Shown here piece by piece: positions 46,524 to 55,191 of a DNA stretch of 64,000 nt (position 1 is the stretch's first letter; every line of letters begins with the position of its first letter). Both the position numbers and the translations under genes were made by a program. Under the pieces are notes generated by a model, which was given only the letters and a program-made list of their open reading frames with translations, was not told the DNA's origin and did no database searches. The DNA comes from Chryseobacterium artocarpi (GTDB taxonomy: Bacteria; Bacteroidota; Bacteroidia; Flavobacteriales; Weeksellaceae): NCBI RefSeq assembly GCF_001684975.1, contig NZ_MAYH01000050.1, positions 62,001 to 126,000 of the forward strand. Reading direction: 5' to 3'.

Positions 46524-48891
46524 AATCCAAGATCTGTTCTATAAATACTTTTAAAAATCGATCACACATTTCATCCATTGTCTTTACTTTCAACAGGGCA
46601 TGTTCCGGAAGATAATATTCTGATCCTCCAAACTCGGTATATGTTGCCAGAGATAGGAATCCATTGGCTGCAGAAGGAATAAAAAATTCTTCAATGCTTT
46701 TATTACTGCTTCTGAAAGTCAGCATTCCGCGGGAGTCTGCAATAATCTCACTACCGTCCGGAAAGGTAAATTTATTCTTGTTTTGTTCTGCAAAAACCTT
46801 TATCTCATATCTGTTTTTGGAGAAGTTTAATGTATTTTCAGAAGCGCTGTATAATTGGTGACCTGAAATGACAAGATCTCCATATACATTGATTCCAACT
46901 CTATTAAAATTGTTGATTATTTTCAGCCCGCTTTGTTTCAGCTTTGCGGCTTCTGTTCCTGCTTTTATGGTATTTTTATCAATCTCTTTGTCTTTACCGG
47001 AAATGGTTTCTAAAGAGATGTTTCCTTCTATATTTATTTTGTACAATAAAGGGTTGGCAAATTCATGAAGGTAAAAGTTTTTCCCGAAGTAGATCAGTTC
47101 GTAAGTTTCCGGAATATTCAGCCCGGTAACATTCTGTTCTGAGTATTCTTTTGTATTTAAATTTAGCTTGGAGACTAATTTTTTATTCGGCTGATACTGA
47201 CATAGAATAAAATGTTGCTGCTTATTTTTGGCAAGAGCAAATTTTCCGGAAGATTTTATAGAAATGTCTTCTATCAAAACTTCACAGCCATGATAGGTTT
47301 TATAATAATCGTAAGAGTGTCTGTCGTAATAATTATCGGAAAGATAAGTTTTCAACAGATGTTTTTTTGAACTCAGAATAAAAAATTCTCCCTCGTATAA
47401 AAACTGTGTAATTTTATTAGTCGGTGTAGGAAATAAAATAGGATAGTTCAGAGGAAGGTCTGTTTTCTTTCCATTTAAATTAATTGTTGCCTTTTTTTGC
47501 CTTGGCGGGTTTGCCCATAATTCCTGAAGGGGAAGTTTTATTTTCTGAATATGCTTTCTTGCTCCCTGATGATGTTTGTAAAAATTAATTTCTCCGTCTG
47601 CAGTGGTTGTTACAAGAAATTTCAATCGATCTCTATTCTGATGAATGACTTTCTGTACTTTTTCATCGGTAACATTATCCTGATGGGTAATAAAGAAAAC
47701 TTCAATATCTTTTTGTGTGTTCTCCTCGTTAAAAAACTTTTCTAATGCTTCTGAAACTTCCAGAACCGGGCTGACATGATTTAGGCTCTCAATTACTTCT
47801 TCAACTTTATTAAGAGAAATTGGTAATCCGGTTTGTCCCAATGCGAAAACCTTACATTCGGAATGTGCTTTCGGGTGTTTGATAACAGCAATAGCGGATG
47901 CAAATGCTAATACCTTGGGTGCTCCCCAATTTCTCAAGGAAGTGTCAATCAGAATAATTCTTTCAAAAATATTTTCTTCAGGTGGTATTTCTCTTTGAAT
48001 GTATAATGCTTCATTATTGGCAACACGATTCATAAAGACCTCATCTTCATTGGCAAATTCGGATAAAAGCATTCTGTGAAAATCTCCTTTATTGGTCATA
48101 TCTGAAATTCCTCCAATCGGTTGTTCTCCCGGTGAAAGATGCCGCATCGGAATTCTGAGTCCGCTCCAGATTCTTTTGATAAGACTTCCAACCTGAAATG
48201 TTTTGGGTTCTTCGATCAGTTCTTTGATAAAGTTTTTATTTGTCTCTGCTGTTGTTTCTTCCTGAGCAATTTCGTCATTTAACTCCGGTTCATTCACCAA
48301 TCCTTTCATTGCATCTATGATGGATTGTGTTGTTGGAAACCTTTCGTTGAGATCCATAGCAGACAGATCTTTATTCAGTACTGATGGTCCTGCATGTTGT
48401 TTTTCAGCACTGTCAGCCAGTTCTTGTGGTCTTCTATAATAGATTCTTAAAGTGGCTTCGGCATTCGAGGCAGATATTCTGTTGTGACTGTCTTTAAATA
48501 AGGTCTGTAAGAGAATAATTCTATTCTGCTTTTGCTTATAAACTCGTGGAAGTGCTTTTATTTTTTCAAGGAATTCAATTTCTCTTTCTGCATTAAACTC
48601 AAAGTTTCCGGTACTGTAAAATTCTGCAGTTTTTCTTAAAGGACCTGCAAAATCTGTATATCCATCCTGCATGGCATATAAAACCATCAGCAAAGCCCCA
48701 AACGGCGCCCATCCTATTGGCTGAAGTTCTTTTAAAACCTCCATGATATAAGGTCTGTACGCAATAGCTCCCACTCCCGGTACCGAGATGAGGTTATTGT
48801 CATTATATCCGGAATCACCGGGAATATCTTCGTCGGTTTTCCATTCCCAGAAATAGTTTTCGTAGGATTGGAAATATGCCTTTAATTCCAT
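46513..48891 (-). CDS. vWA plus beta-propeller protein of the ternary system
   Basis: A 792-residue protein. An N-terminal helical domain (PGVGAIAYRPYIMEVLKELQPIGWAPFGALL) is followed around residue 310 by a von Willebrand A-like segment RIILIDTSLRNWGAPKVLAFASAIAVI, whose MIDAS reads DTSLR instead of DxSxS, so metal binding may be altered. The last ~300 residues have repeated beta strands with aromatic residues (FYEGEFFILSSK, KFALAKNKQQHFILCQYQ) that I read as a beta-propeller. It overlaps neighbours by 10-11 bp. Confidence 0.75.
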   Translation of the reverse strand: MELKAYFQSYENYFWEWKTDEDIPGDSGYNDNNLISVPGVGAIAYRPYIMEVLKELQPIGWAPFGALLMVLYAMQDGYTDFAGPLRKTAEFYSTGNFEFNAEREIEFLEKIKALPRVYKQKQNRIILLQTLFKDSHNRISASNAEATLRIYYRRPQELADSAEKQHAGPSVLNKDLSAMDLNERFPTTQSIIDAMKGLVNEPELNDEIAQEETTAETNKNFIKELIEEPKTFQVGSLIKRIWSGLRIPMRHLSPGEQPIGGISDMTNKGDFHRMLLSEFANEDEVFMNRVANNEALYIQREIPPEENIFERIILIDTSLRNWGAPKVLAFASAIAVIKHPKAHSECKVFALGQTGLPISLNKVEEVIESLNHVSPVLEVSEALEKFFNEENTQKDIEVFFITHQDNVTDEKVQKVIHQNRDRLKFLVTTTADGEINFYKHHQGARKHIQKIKLPLQELWANPPRQKKATINLNGKKTDLPLNYPILFPTPTNKITQFLYEGEFFILSSKKHLLKTYLSDNYYDRHSYDYYKTYHGCEVLIEDISIKSSGKFALAKNKQQHFILCQYQPNKKLVSKLNLNTKEYSEQNVTGLNIPETYELIYFGKNFYLHEFANPLLYKINIEGNISLETISGKDKEIDKNTIKAGTEAAKLKQSGLKIINNFNRVGINVYGDLVISGHQLYSASENTLNFSKNRYEIKVFAEQNKNKFTFPDGSEIIADSRGMLTFRSSNKSIEEFFIPSAANGFLSLATYTEFGGSEYYLPEHALLKVKTMDEMCDRFLKVFIEQILDYGA

Positions 48892-49625
48892 TCTCTTGAT
48901 TTTTCAGTAAGACGAAACGAGCTTACAGACAATGGTCGAAAATCTGTTTTTCTGATTGAAAGATAATTTCCATTCTCGTCCCATAAAAGCCATCCATCTG
49001 ATTCTTTATTATATTTCTGTTGTAAGAAAATGCTTAAATTTTTAAATTCAAAATCAAACCCTGAAGGCAGAAGATGTCCGTCTTTGACCCAATATGTTTT
49101 GCCAGGCAGACTTAATAATGGGATCCCTATGAAAAAAGCATGATCATCTATTAAAGTCCATTCTATTTTTTCCAACCTGAATTTCGGTAGTGCGGCAATA
49201 ATGTCTTTGATCTCATTCATATTACATAACAATGCTATTACCGGACGTTCTTCATTACTTTCCTTTAGCCTGATCTGTACTTTTTCATTGATTCCAAAGT
49301 AATTATTGTTGAAAGCCGGAAAAGTAAGCTTTAATGCTTTATCAATCGGGGACCACAGTAATCCTGTTCTTACTTTTTTGCTGGGCACCAAGGCTTCTTT
49401 TTTAAACAAAAGACCATCACGTAGCTCATAGAGCAAAAAGTTGGGCAACTGATGAATCTCCGAAGCCTGTGATTGTTCTTCTGTAAAGCCTTTGAGCCAG
49501 ATTGTTTCATCATCCGCCGCTATCTGAATATTCTTCCAGTCTCTGATAGATCCCAGAAAATCTTCATCTACTCGGGGAAGTTCTGCCCAGAATTCTTTTA
49601 TATTGTTTGAAGAATTTTCTGCCAT
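48882..49625 (-). CDS. bpX2-like protein of the ternary system
   Basis: A 247-residue soluble protein: FWAELPRVDEDFLGSIRDWKNIQIAADDETIWLKGF, LPNFLLYELRDGLLFKKEALVPSKKVRTGLLWSPIDKALKLTFPAFNNNYFG. This matches the bpX2-type domain of MoxR-vWA ternary systems by operon position and pattern. No catalytic residue was noted. The start overlaps the MoxR gene by 28 bp, so translation is coupled. Confidence 0.65.
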   Translation of the reverse strand: MAENSSNNIKEFWAELPRVDEDFLGSIRDWKNIQIAADDETIWLKGFTEEQSQASEIHQLPNFLLYELRDGLLFKKEALVPSKKVRTGLLWSPIDKALKLTFPAFNNNYFGINEKVQIRLKESNEERPVIALLCNMNEIKDIIAALPKFRLEKIEWTLIDDHAFFIGIPLLSLPGKTYWVKDGHLLPSGFDFEFKNLSIFLQQKYNKESDGWLLWDENGNYLSIRKTDFRPLSVSSFRLTEKSREWN

Positions 49626-50731
49626 AAGCTTTCAATTTCCTGCTGAATGTATTGTTTCTGTTCAGGGTTTCGTATCCAGTCGCAACGGGTCTGCAGGTAT
49701 CTTAATTTATCTTTGATCACATTTTGTTCTTCGAAGCTCAGCATTCCCTGGTTCCATTTATCCACAAGGATTTTTACATCCTTCATGACGTCTTCCGGAT
49801 TAGGCGTTTTGTTTTGCATTGCCTGTGGATGGGAGTTCGGATGATCATCTTTTTCAATAGTTCTGTTAATAATTCCTTCCAGGATTTCTATCTGTTCTTC
49901 AGTGTCCCAGATATGTTTTAACACCCAAAGGTCTGAAAGTACGGCTTCTTTTCTTCCACAAATCAGCGCACTAGCAGCAATTAAATTCTGGAGTTTCACA
50001 GCTCTACGGTCAGAAATGGCAATTCCTGTATTTCTAAGACTCATAATGGTATTCAGATAGACTTCATAGATAGGTCTTAAATCTACCGCTTTACATAGAT
50101 TCTGAAGTTCTCTGATCTCATCTGCATGAATTTCAGGAATATCTGTTTCTTCTTCGTTTTCTAATTTTCTTCCGGCTAAAAGCACCTGTTGTAATAGTTC
50201 TGGATTTACATAATCTACATTAATTCTCACCAAAAAACGATCGAATAATGCATTCAAAGCCTCATCTTCGGGAAGGACGTTACTTGCACCGACAAACATC
50301 AAAGCTGGTAAATATTTGGTTTCTTTTCCTCTTTTAAAGATTTTTTCGTTGAGTGCCATCAGCAATGAGTTCAGGATCGCGGAATTGGCATTGAAAATCT
50401 CATCCAGGAAAACCATGGAGGCTTCAGGCATCATTCCTTCGGTATTGGTCAACAGTTCTCCTTCTTTTAATTTTCTGATATCAAAAGGACCAAAGATTTC
50501 GTTGGGTTCTGTAAAACGGGTCAACAGGTATTCAAAGTTCTTTCCGTCTTTCACAGTTTTCGCCAGAGTTCTTACAATGGCTGATTTTGCTGTTCCCGGA
50601 GGTCCGTACAAAAAGGCGTTCTCTCTTGCCAAAAGACAGATTCCCAACAGATCCACCACATCATTTTTGCCTACGAAAGTATCTTTTACGTAGTTTAGAA
50701 CGGTATTGAGTTTATTGATATTCTGAGTCAT
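49598..50731 (-). CDS. MoxR-family AAA ATPase
   Basis: A 377-residue AAA+ ATPase. Walker A is YGPPGTAKSAIVRTLAKT (about residues 38-55), Walker B MVFLDEIFNANSAILNSLLMALNE, sensor 1 VGASNVLPEDEALNALFDRFLVRI, followed by a lid domain ISDRRAVKLQNLIAASALI. MoxR proteins act as chaperones that load or remodel vWA-domain partners. It overlaps the bpX3-type gene by 4 bp (ATGA). Confidence 0.93.
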   Translation of the reverse strand: MTQNINKLNTVLNYVKDTFVGKNDVVDLLGICLLARENAFLYGPPGTAKSAIVRTLAKTVKDGKNFEYLLTRFTEPNEIFGPFDIRKLKEGELLTNTEGMMPEASMVFLDEIFNANSAILNSLLMALNEKIFKRGKETKYLPALMFVGASNVLPEDEALNALFDRFLVRINVDYVNPELLQQVLLAGRKLENEEETDIPEIHADEIRELQNLCKAVDLRPIYEVYLNTIMSLRNTGIAISDRRAVKLQNLIAASALICGRKEAVLSDLWVLKHIWDTEEQIEILEGIINRTIEKDDHPNSHPQAMQNKTPNPEDVMKDVKILVDKWNQGMLSFEEQNVIKDKLRYLQTRCDWIRNPEQKQYIQQEIESLWQKILQTI

Positions 50732-51378
50732 TGATTTTCTTCAGTTATTATTTTTAATTCTCTCCAAAATGCATCTTTATGCATTCCAAATTCTGCAATA
50801 AGCAGTTTATTGATAAACGGAATTTCCGCCAGTTTGTAATCTTTTTTTTCTACAATCCTTTCCAGATATAATTTCCGATAAGTTTTGTCTTTAAGTTCTT
50901 CTTCCCAATTTACTCTTTTCAGATCAAGATCATACCCAATTCCTGAATAATGAAATCCTGTCAGAATATCTTCAAGCATTGTGATCAAAGTATCCTCAGG
51001 ATCTACCGAATGTAATGCTGTGATAATGTCCGGTAAGAATCGTAATGACAAGTCTGCTGACAGTATGGATGAAATATCTCTGGTTCCTTTAAATTTTGGA
51101 ATAAGTTTTTCTAGATTGTTAGCTGTATTCTCTCTTATAAGATAAAGTTGAGCGCTATGATATAGTACTTTTGCAGCCCAAACAGCCGTTTCTTTGTTGC
51201 AGGTTAGCTGATCGGATAAAAACTCAAGTCTTTCTTTTTCAAATTCTGTTTCAAAATAGTTTTCTGCTTCCTGCTCTTCTTTGAGGGAAATTTCCTGGAT
51301 ATTCGAAAAAAGGGTAATACATTCTTTCTTTCTCAGTAGAAAGATGGTGTCTAAAAACGGTGACTTGGTTTCCATCAT
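50728..51378 (-). CDS. bpX3-like helical protein, first gene of the ternary operon
   Basis: A 216-residue helical protein (ETAVWAAKVLYHSAQLYLIRENTANNLEKL, LSLRFLPDIITALHSVDPEDTLITMLEDIL). Position and pattern fit the bpX3 domain of MoxR-vWA ternary systems. A -7 box TATTTTTG (minus strand, 51390-51383) ends 4 bases before the first ATG, so the transcript may be leaderless or start at the second Met. Confidence 0.65.
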   Translation of the reverse strand: MMETKSPFLDTIFLLRKKECITLFSNIQEISLKEEQEAENYFETEFEKERLEFLSDQLTCNKETAVWAAKVLYHSAQLYLIRENTANNLEKLIPKFKGTRDISSILSADLSLRFLPDIITALHSVDPEDTLITMLEDILTGFHYSGIGYDLDLKRVNWEEELKDKTYRKLYLERIVEKKDYKLAEIPFINKLLIAEFGMHKDAFWRELKIITEENQ

Positions 51379-51382
51379 CTAA

Positions 51383-51390
51383 CAAAAATA
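51383..51390 (-). promoter_or_regulatory. -7 promoter element of the ternary operon
   Basis: TATTTTTG on the minus strand; no clear TTG at the -33 distance. It almost touches the start codon at 51378. Confidence 0.5.
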
Positions 51391-51418
51391 AAATTATTTC
51401 GTTGAGAATAAAATTTTT

Positions 51419-51861
51419 GAGAGAGGGATTGGTATTAAATTGCGTTTATTGGATGATGGGATAAGAAAATTGAAGGCTGGAAAAACCAAAATGATGATTT
51501 TTTAATTGCCACGAATGCACGAATTATTCTTTACTTATAAATCTATGTATCTATGTGTTTTTTTTACCACATAGATACATAGAACCTAATGTCTTATATA
51601 CTAAGTCGTAAAAATTCGAGCATTTGTGGTAAAAATTTTGAGAGAGGGGTTGGTATTAAATTGCGTTTATTGGATGATGGATAAGAAGATTGAAAAAAAC
51701 AAAATGGTGCTTTTTTAATTGCCACGAATACACGAATTATTTTTAATAATAAATCTATGTATCTATGTGGTTTTTTTACCATATAGATACATAGAACCTA
51801 ATGTCTTATATACTAAGCCGTAAAAATTTGAGCATTTGTGGCAAAAATACAGATTGGTTTT
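51419..51861. repeat. Tandem duplication with two large hairpins
   Basis: A unit of about 221 bp starting GAGAGAGGGATTGGTATT is repeated at 51640 with roughly 90% identity by eye. Each unit has GCCACGAATNCACGAATTAT and a long hairpin: TCTATGTATCTATGTG/CACATAGATACATAGA at 51542-51583 (perfect, 16 bp) and 51754-51795 (one G-T). No credible ORF. The hairpins could stop transcription from either side. Confidence 0.8.
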
Positions 51862-51874
51862 TCACAATGACGGT

Positions 51875-52264
51875 TTAAGCAACAATTTCAATGATATTGT
51901 TTTCAGGATCGAGGATGACGCTTTCATAATATCCATCGCCTGTTGTTCTGGGCTCTCCTGCGACTATATAGCCGTCTTTTCTCAAAGTTTCTGTAAGCTC
52001 ATTTACTTTTTCTTTACTGTCTACAGAAAAGGCAAGATGAATAATCCCGAACTGCTGGGATTGGTAAGAGTTTTCACTTTCTTTGATATCCGGTCTTGTC
52101 ATAATTTCAATACGGCATCCCTGATCAAAACTAAGGAAATAAGATTCAAAATTTTTAACTGGATTGTGGTATTTTTCATTAGAAACAGCTCCAAAGTATT
52201 TCTGATAAAACTCTTTTGATCTTTCAAGATCTTTTACCCAAATGGCGATATGCTCTATTTTCAT
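51875..52264 (-). CDS. Glyoxalase/VOC-family protein
   Basis: A 129-residue two-module VOC protein: MKIEHIAIWVKDLERSKEFYQKYFGA, SYFLSFDQGCRIEIMTRP, FGIIHLAFSVDSKEKVNELTETLRKDGY, ESVILDPENNIIEI. His (IEHIAIW), Glu (RIEIM), His (IIHLAF) and Glu (NIIEI) fill the four metal positions, so it is likely an active metal enzyme such as a lactoylglutathione-lyase-type enzyme. Cytoplasmic. Its promoter region is divergent from deoD. Confidence 0.88.
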   Translation of the reverse strand: MKIEHIAIWVKDLERSKEFYQKYFGAVSNEKYHNPVKNFESYFLSFDQGCRIEIMTRPDIKESENSYQSQQFGIIHLAFSVDSKEKVNELTETLRKDGYIVAGEPRTTGDGYYESVILDPENNIIEIVA

Positions 52265-52493
52265 TTTTTAAATTTTAATATGGCAAAATTACCATGCTTG
52301 TGATAGGGATACCCGCTCTCTATTATTGGATTGTTGTTCTGTATTTACCTCTTTAATTTTTAATGTAAAATAAGAATAAAGCGATTAAAATATTGAGTTA
52401 ATAAAGCTTCACTGTTTTTAAAAAGAATTCTTTATCAATTGGAAACAAAGGCTTTCAATCTGTTCGTTATGAGGAGATCAATATAAAAGTTAT

Positions 52494-52501
52494 TATCTTT
52501 G
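52494..52501 (+). promoter_or_regulatory. -7 promoter element of deoD
   Basis: TATCTTTG, 19 bp upstream of the ATG at 52521. Confidence 0.7.
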
Positions 52502-52520
52502 TGCCAGTCAAAATAAAATT

Positions 52521-53231
52521 ATGAGTATTCACATCAGTGCAAAAAAAGGAGAAATTGCTAAAGTAGTATTGCAGCCGGGGGATCCGCTTCGTGCACAGTA
52601 TATTGCTGAAAATTATTTAGAAAATGCGAAACTGGTAAGTAAAACCAGAGGGATCTTTTATTATACAGGTCTTTACAAAGGTAAGGAGATCACTGTAGGT
52701 GCCAGCGGAATGGGTTTCCCTAGTATCGGAATTTATTCTTTTGAGTTATTTACAGAGTATGAAGTAGACACGATCATCAGAATCGGGACTTGTGGTGCAT
52801 ACAATACGGATCTTAAACTTTTTGATATTTTAAATATTGAAAATGCTGCAAGTGAAAGTACCTATGCTAAATATGCATGGGGAATAGAAGACGAAATTCT
52901 TTCTCACCAGGGAAATATCTTCAACACTATTAATGAAACTTCTAAGGAGTTATCTACAAATGCAAAAGCAATCAACATTCACAGTAGTGATATTTTCTAC
53001 AGAAAAGATCCAAACACTCCTGAAATTGCTACAAAATACAACTGCCCTGCAGTAGAAATGGAAGCTTTCGGATTATTTGCGAATGCTCAGCACTTAGGAA
53101 AGAATGCAGCTACAATCCTTACGGTAACTGACATCATCCCAACTCACGAAAAAATCTCTGCTGACGAAAGAGAAACAGCTTTGAAACCAATGATGGAATT
53201 GGCTTTAGAGTCTGCAATTAAGAGTTTATAA
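52521..53231 (+). CDS. deoD: DeoD-type purine-nucleoside phosphorylase
   Basis: A 236-residue hexameric-type phosphorylase that splits purine (deoxy)nucleosides with phosphate for salvage. Conserved blocks: VVLQPGDPLRAQYIAENYLENAKLV, SGMGFPSIGIYSFELF, IIRIGTCGAY (phosphate and purine pocket), VEMEAFGLFANAQ (ribose binding), LTVTDIIPTHEKISADERE (catalytic Asp). Length and motifs are normal. Monocistronic with its own promoter and terminator. Confidence 0.96.
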   Translation: MSIHISAKKGEIAKVVLQPGDPLRAQYIAENYLENAKLVSKTRGIFYYTGLYKGKEITVGASGMGFPSIGIYSFELFTEYEVDTIIRIGTCGAYNTDLKLFDILNIENAASESTYAKYAWGIEDEILSHQGNIFNTINETSKELSTNAKAINIHSSDIFYRKDPNTPEIATKYNCPAVEMEAFGLFANAQHLGKNAATILTVTDIIPTHEKISADERETALKPMMELALESAIKSL

Positions 53232-53261
53232 GAAACATTTGCTTTTAGCATTTGAGCCCAT

Positions 53262-53298
53262 AAAAAAGAGCTTTACTTTATCAGTAGAGCTCTTTTTT
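53262..53298. terminator. Bidirectional terminator between deoD and tatD
   Basis: A 16-position stem (AAAAAAGAGCT... with ...AGCTCTTTTTT, one G-T pair) with a 5-base loop. The stop codon of the minus-strand hydrolase gene overlaps the hairpin end. Confidence 0.85.
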
Positions 53299-54082
53299 AT
53301 ATTCTGAAAAAATTTCTGGCGGTTTCTGTAGTTTCATCGGCAACTTCGGAAATGCTGATCTTCTTCAGATAGGCAATCGTCTGTGCCACATAAGGTAAAA
53401 AAGACGGTTCGTTTCTTCTGTTTTGAATCCTAGGCATATTCTTCGGGAGCATAAATGGTGCATCGGTTTCAATCATCATTCTGTCCAGAGGAACATACCT
53501 GATAACCTCTTCCAAATGTTTGAACCTTTTCTCATCACTGATGGCTCCGGTAAATCCTAAGTAAAATCCTTTATCCAGATATATTTTTGCTTCTGCCAAT
53601 GTTCCGGTAAAGCAATGTACAACGGATTTAGGCAACTTAGAAAGATATTCATCTGTAATTTCATTAAACCTTTTGAAAGCAGATCTTTCATGAAGGAAAA
53701 GAGGTTTATCTACTTCGATTGCCAGTTCCAATTGTGCTTTATAGCATTTTTCCTGAACGGGTCTCGGTGAAAAATCACGATCGAAGTCCAAACCACATTC
53801 TCCCACTGAGATGACATGATCTTTCTTCAGTAATGTTCTCAATTCATTGCTACTTTCATGATTAAATGATTTTGCATCATGAGGATGAATTCCGGCTGTT
53901 GAGAATAAAATATCAGGATAGTCTTCTGCAATTTCTGCTGATTCTTTGCTTCCGCGGACGCTTGTTCCTGTAAGAATCATATGATCTACTCCGCTATCCA
54001 AAGCCCGGTTTATGATCTCGTCTTGTTCGTTATAGAACTGTTTATTGGTCAGGTTAATGCCAATATCAATGTACATATTCAT
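53297..54082 (-). CDS. TatD-family metal-dependent hydrolase/DNase
   Basis: A 261-residue TIM-barrel hydrolase: YIDIGINLTNKQF at the N-terminus as in E. coli TatD, TAGIHPHDA, SVGECGLDFDRDFSPRPVQEK with the metal Glu, LFLHERSAFKRF, SVVHCFTGTLAEAKIYL, and MMIETDAPFML with the last Asp. Members act as Mg/Zn-dependent 3'-5' DNases or on other phosphoesters. Starts at 54082 or two codons later. It lies 16 bp downstream of a lipoprotein gene. Confidence 0.9.
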   Translation of the reverse strand: MNMYIDIGINLTNKQFYNEQDEIINRALDSGVDHMILTGTSVRGSKESAEIAEDYPDILFSTAGIHPHDAKSFNHESSNELRTLLKKDHVISVGECGLDFDRDFSPRPVQEKCYKAQLELAIEVDKPLFLHERSAFKRFNEITDEYLSKLPKSVVHCFTGTLAEAKIYLDKGFYLGFTGAISDEKRFKHLEEVIRYVPLDRMMIETDAPFMLPKNMPRIQNRRNEPSFLPYVAQTIAYLKKISISEVADETTETARNFFRI

Positions 54083-54098
54083 TTTTTATTTTTTGTTA

Positions 54099-55142
54099 TT
54101 ATTTTGCCCGGGTTGTAATTTCCCAGTTTTCATTTTGTTTTGGATTCTCTGTTGTGTTCATCACAAGCCTGAATTCAATTTTTCCTTTGTCTTTAGTGGT
54201 AAAAATTTTAAAATAAAGATTCCCTGTTTCAGCATATTCTTCTGATGGCTGGTGAGTAAGATAATACGTCTGAATCGTGGAAAGATCTTTCTGAAGATTA
54301 GTATTTTTCACCAAAAAATCCAGGAATTGTTTTCTTTTTTCTACGATTGATTTCGAACTTAGATCAGTTGTTTTATAAGTTCCTTCAAAAACGGCGACCA
54401 GATTATCACAGCCTGAAATCTCAGCAGTAGCTTCGAATTTATCAGAAGTATATTTTTCCTCAACCGTTTCTGTGTAATTATGGATATCAATACTTCTTTT
54501 ATGTTCTGAAGCAGATTTAAAAATCTTTTTATCTTTCCATTTGGCTAGATTACAGCTTGTGAGATAAGATTCTTCGTACACATTTCCGTCTTTATAGACA
54601 AAGGAAAGCTCCGTTGATTCTAAACTGTCAGCAGGTTTACTGTAGGAACGATAGTTTTGTGTTGCAGCGGCTTTTAATTTTCCGTTTTCATAGGATAGCC
54701 CGTTTATAATATTGTAGGAAAAGGGTGCGTATTCCAGAATTTCATGTCTTTGGCTGATCTTATTGTCTTTTCCCATGATGATATAAAGAATCTCAGAATT
54801 GGTATTGGAATTTCCACCCAACATCCCTTCGGAGTTTCTTTCTATGATATAATCTGTAATACCGTCGTTATTAAAATCTTCGGAAGCAATCTTCTGTAAA
54901 GTAACACTATAAGGATCTTCATCATTTTTAAAAGAAACCGTATAGTTTTTATAATCTATTTCTTTCGGTTTTTCACTTTTTACCTCTTCGTCCAATAATG
55001 TTTTAAGAATATCAAAATCTTTTTGAGCTTGGGTGTTTGGAACAGGTTTTACGGCTTCTAATGAATCTTTTTTAACTTCAGGTTTATGGTTTTCTTTTTT
55101 GCATGAAAACAAAACCAAAGCAGCTATTACAATATATTTCAT
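54099..55142 (-). CDS. Lipoprotein with Ca-binding-like loop
   Basis: A 347-residue protein with a short lipoprotein signal (MKYIVIAALVLFSC). After a Lys/Glu/Pro-rich linker the sequence has EDFNNDGITDYIIER, an EF-hand-like DxNxDGxxD loop as in FG-GAP/VCBS-type repeats, then beta-rich segments. It is probably anchored in the outer membrane or periplasm. It is co-directional with tatD. Function unknown. Confidence 0.7.
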   Translation of the reverse strand: MKYIVIAALVLFSCKKENHKPEVKKDSLEAVKPVPNTQAQKDFDILKTLLDEEVKSEKPKEIDYKNYTVSFKNDEDPYSVTLQKIASEDFNNDGITDYIIERNSEGMLGGNSNTNSEILYIIMGKDNKISQRHEILEYAPFSYNIINGLSYENGKLKAAATQNYRSYSKPADSLESTELSFVYKDGNVYEESYLTSCNLAKWKDKKIFKSASEHKRSIDIHNYTETVEEKYTSDKFEATAEISGCDNLVAVFEGTYKTTDLSSKSIVEKRKQFLDFLVKNTNLQKDLSTIQTYYLTHQPSEEYAETGNLYFKIFTTKDKGKIEFRLVMNTTENPKQNENWEITTRAK

Positions 55143-55191
55143 GTGATGTGGTGATTTGTGGATGGTAAGTTAAATCATTTTCAAATAATAT

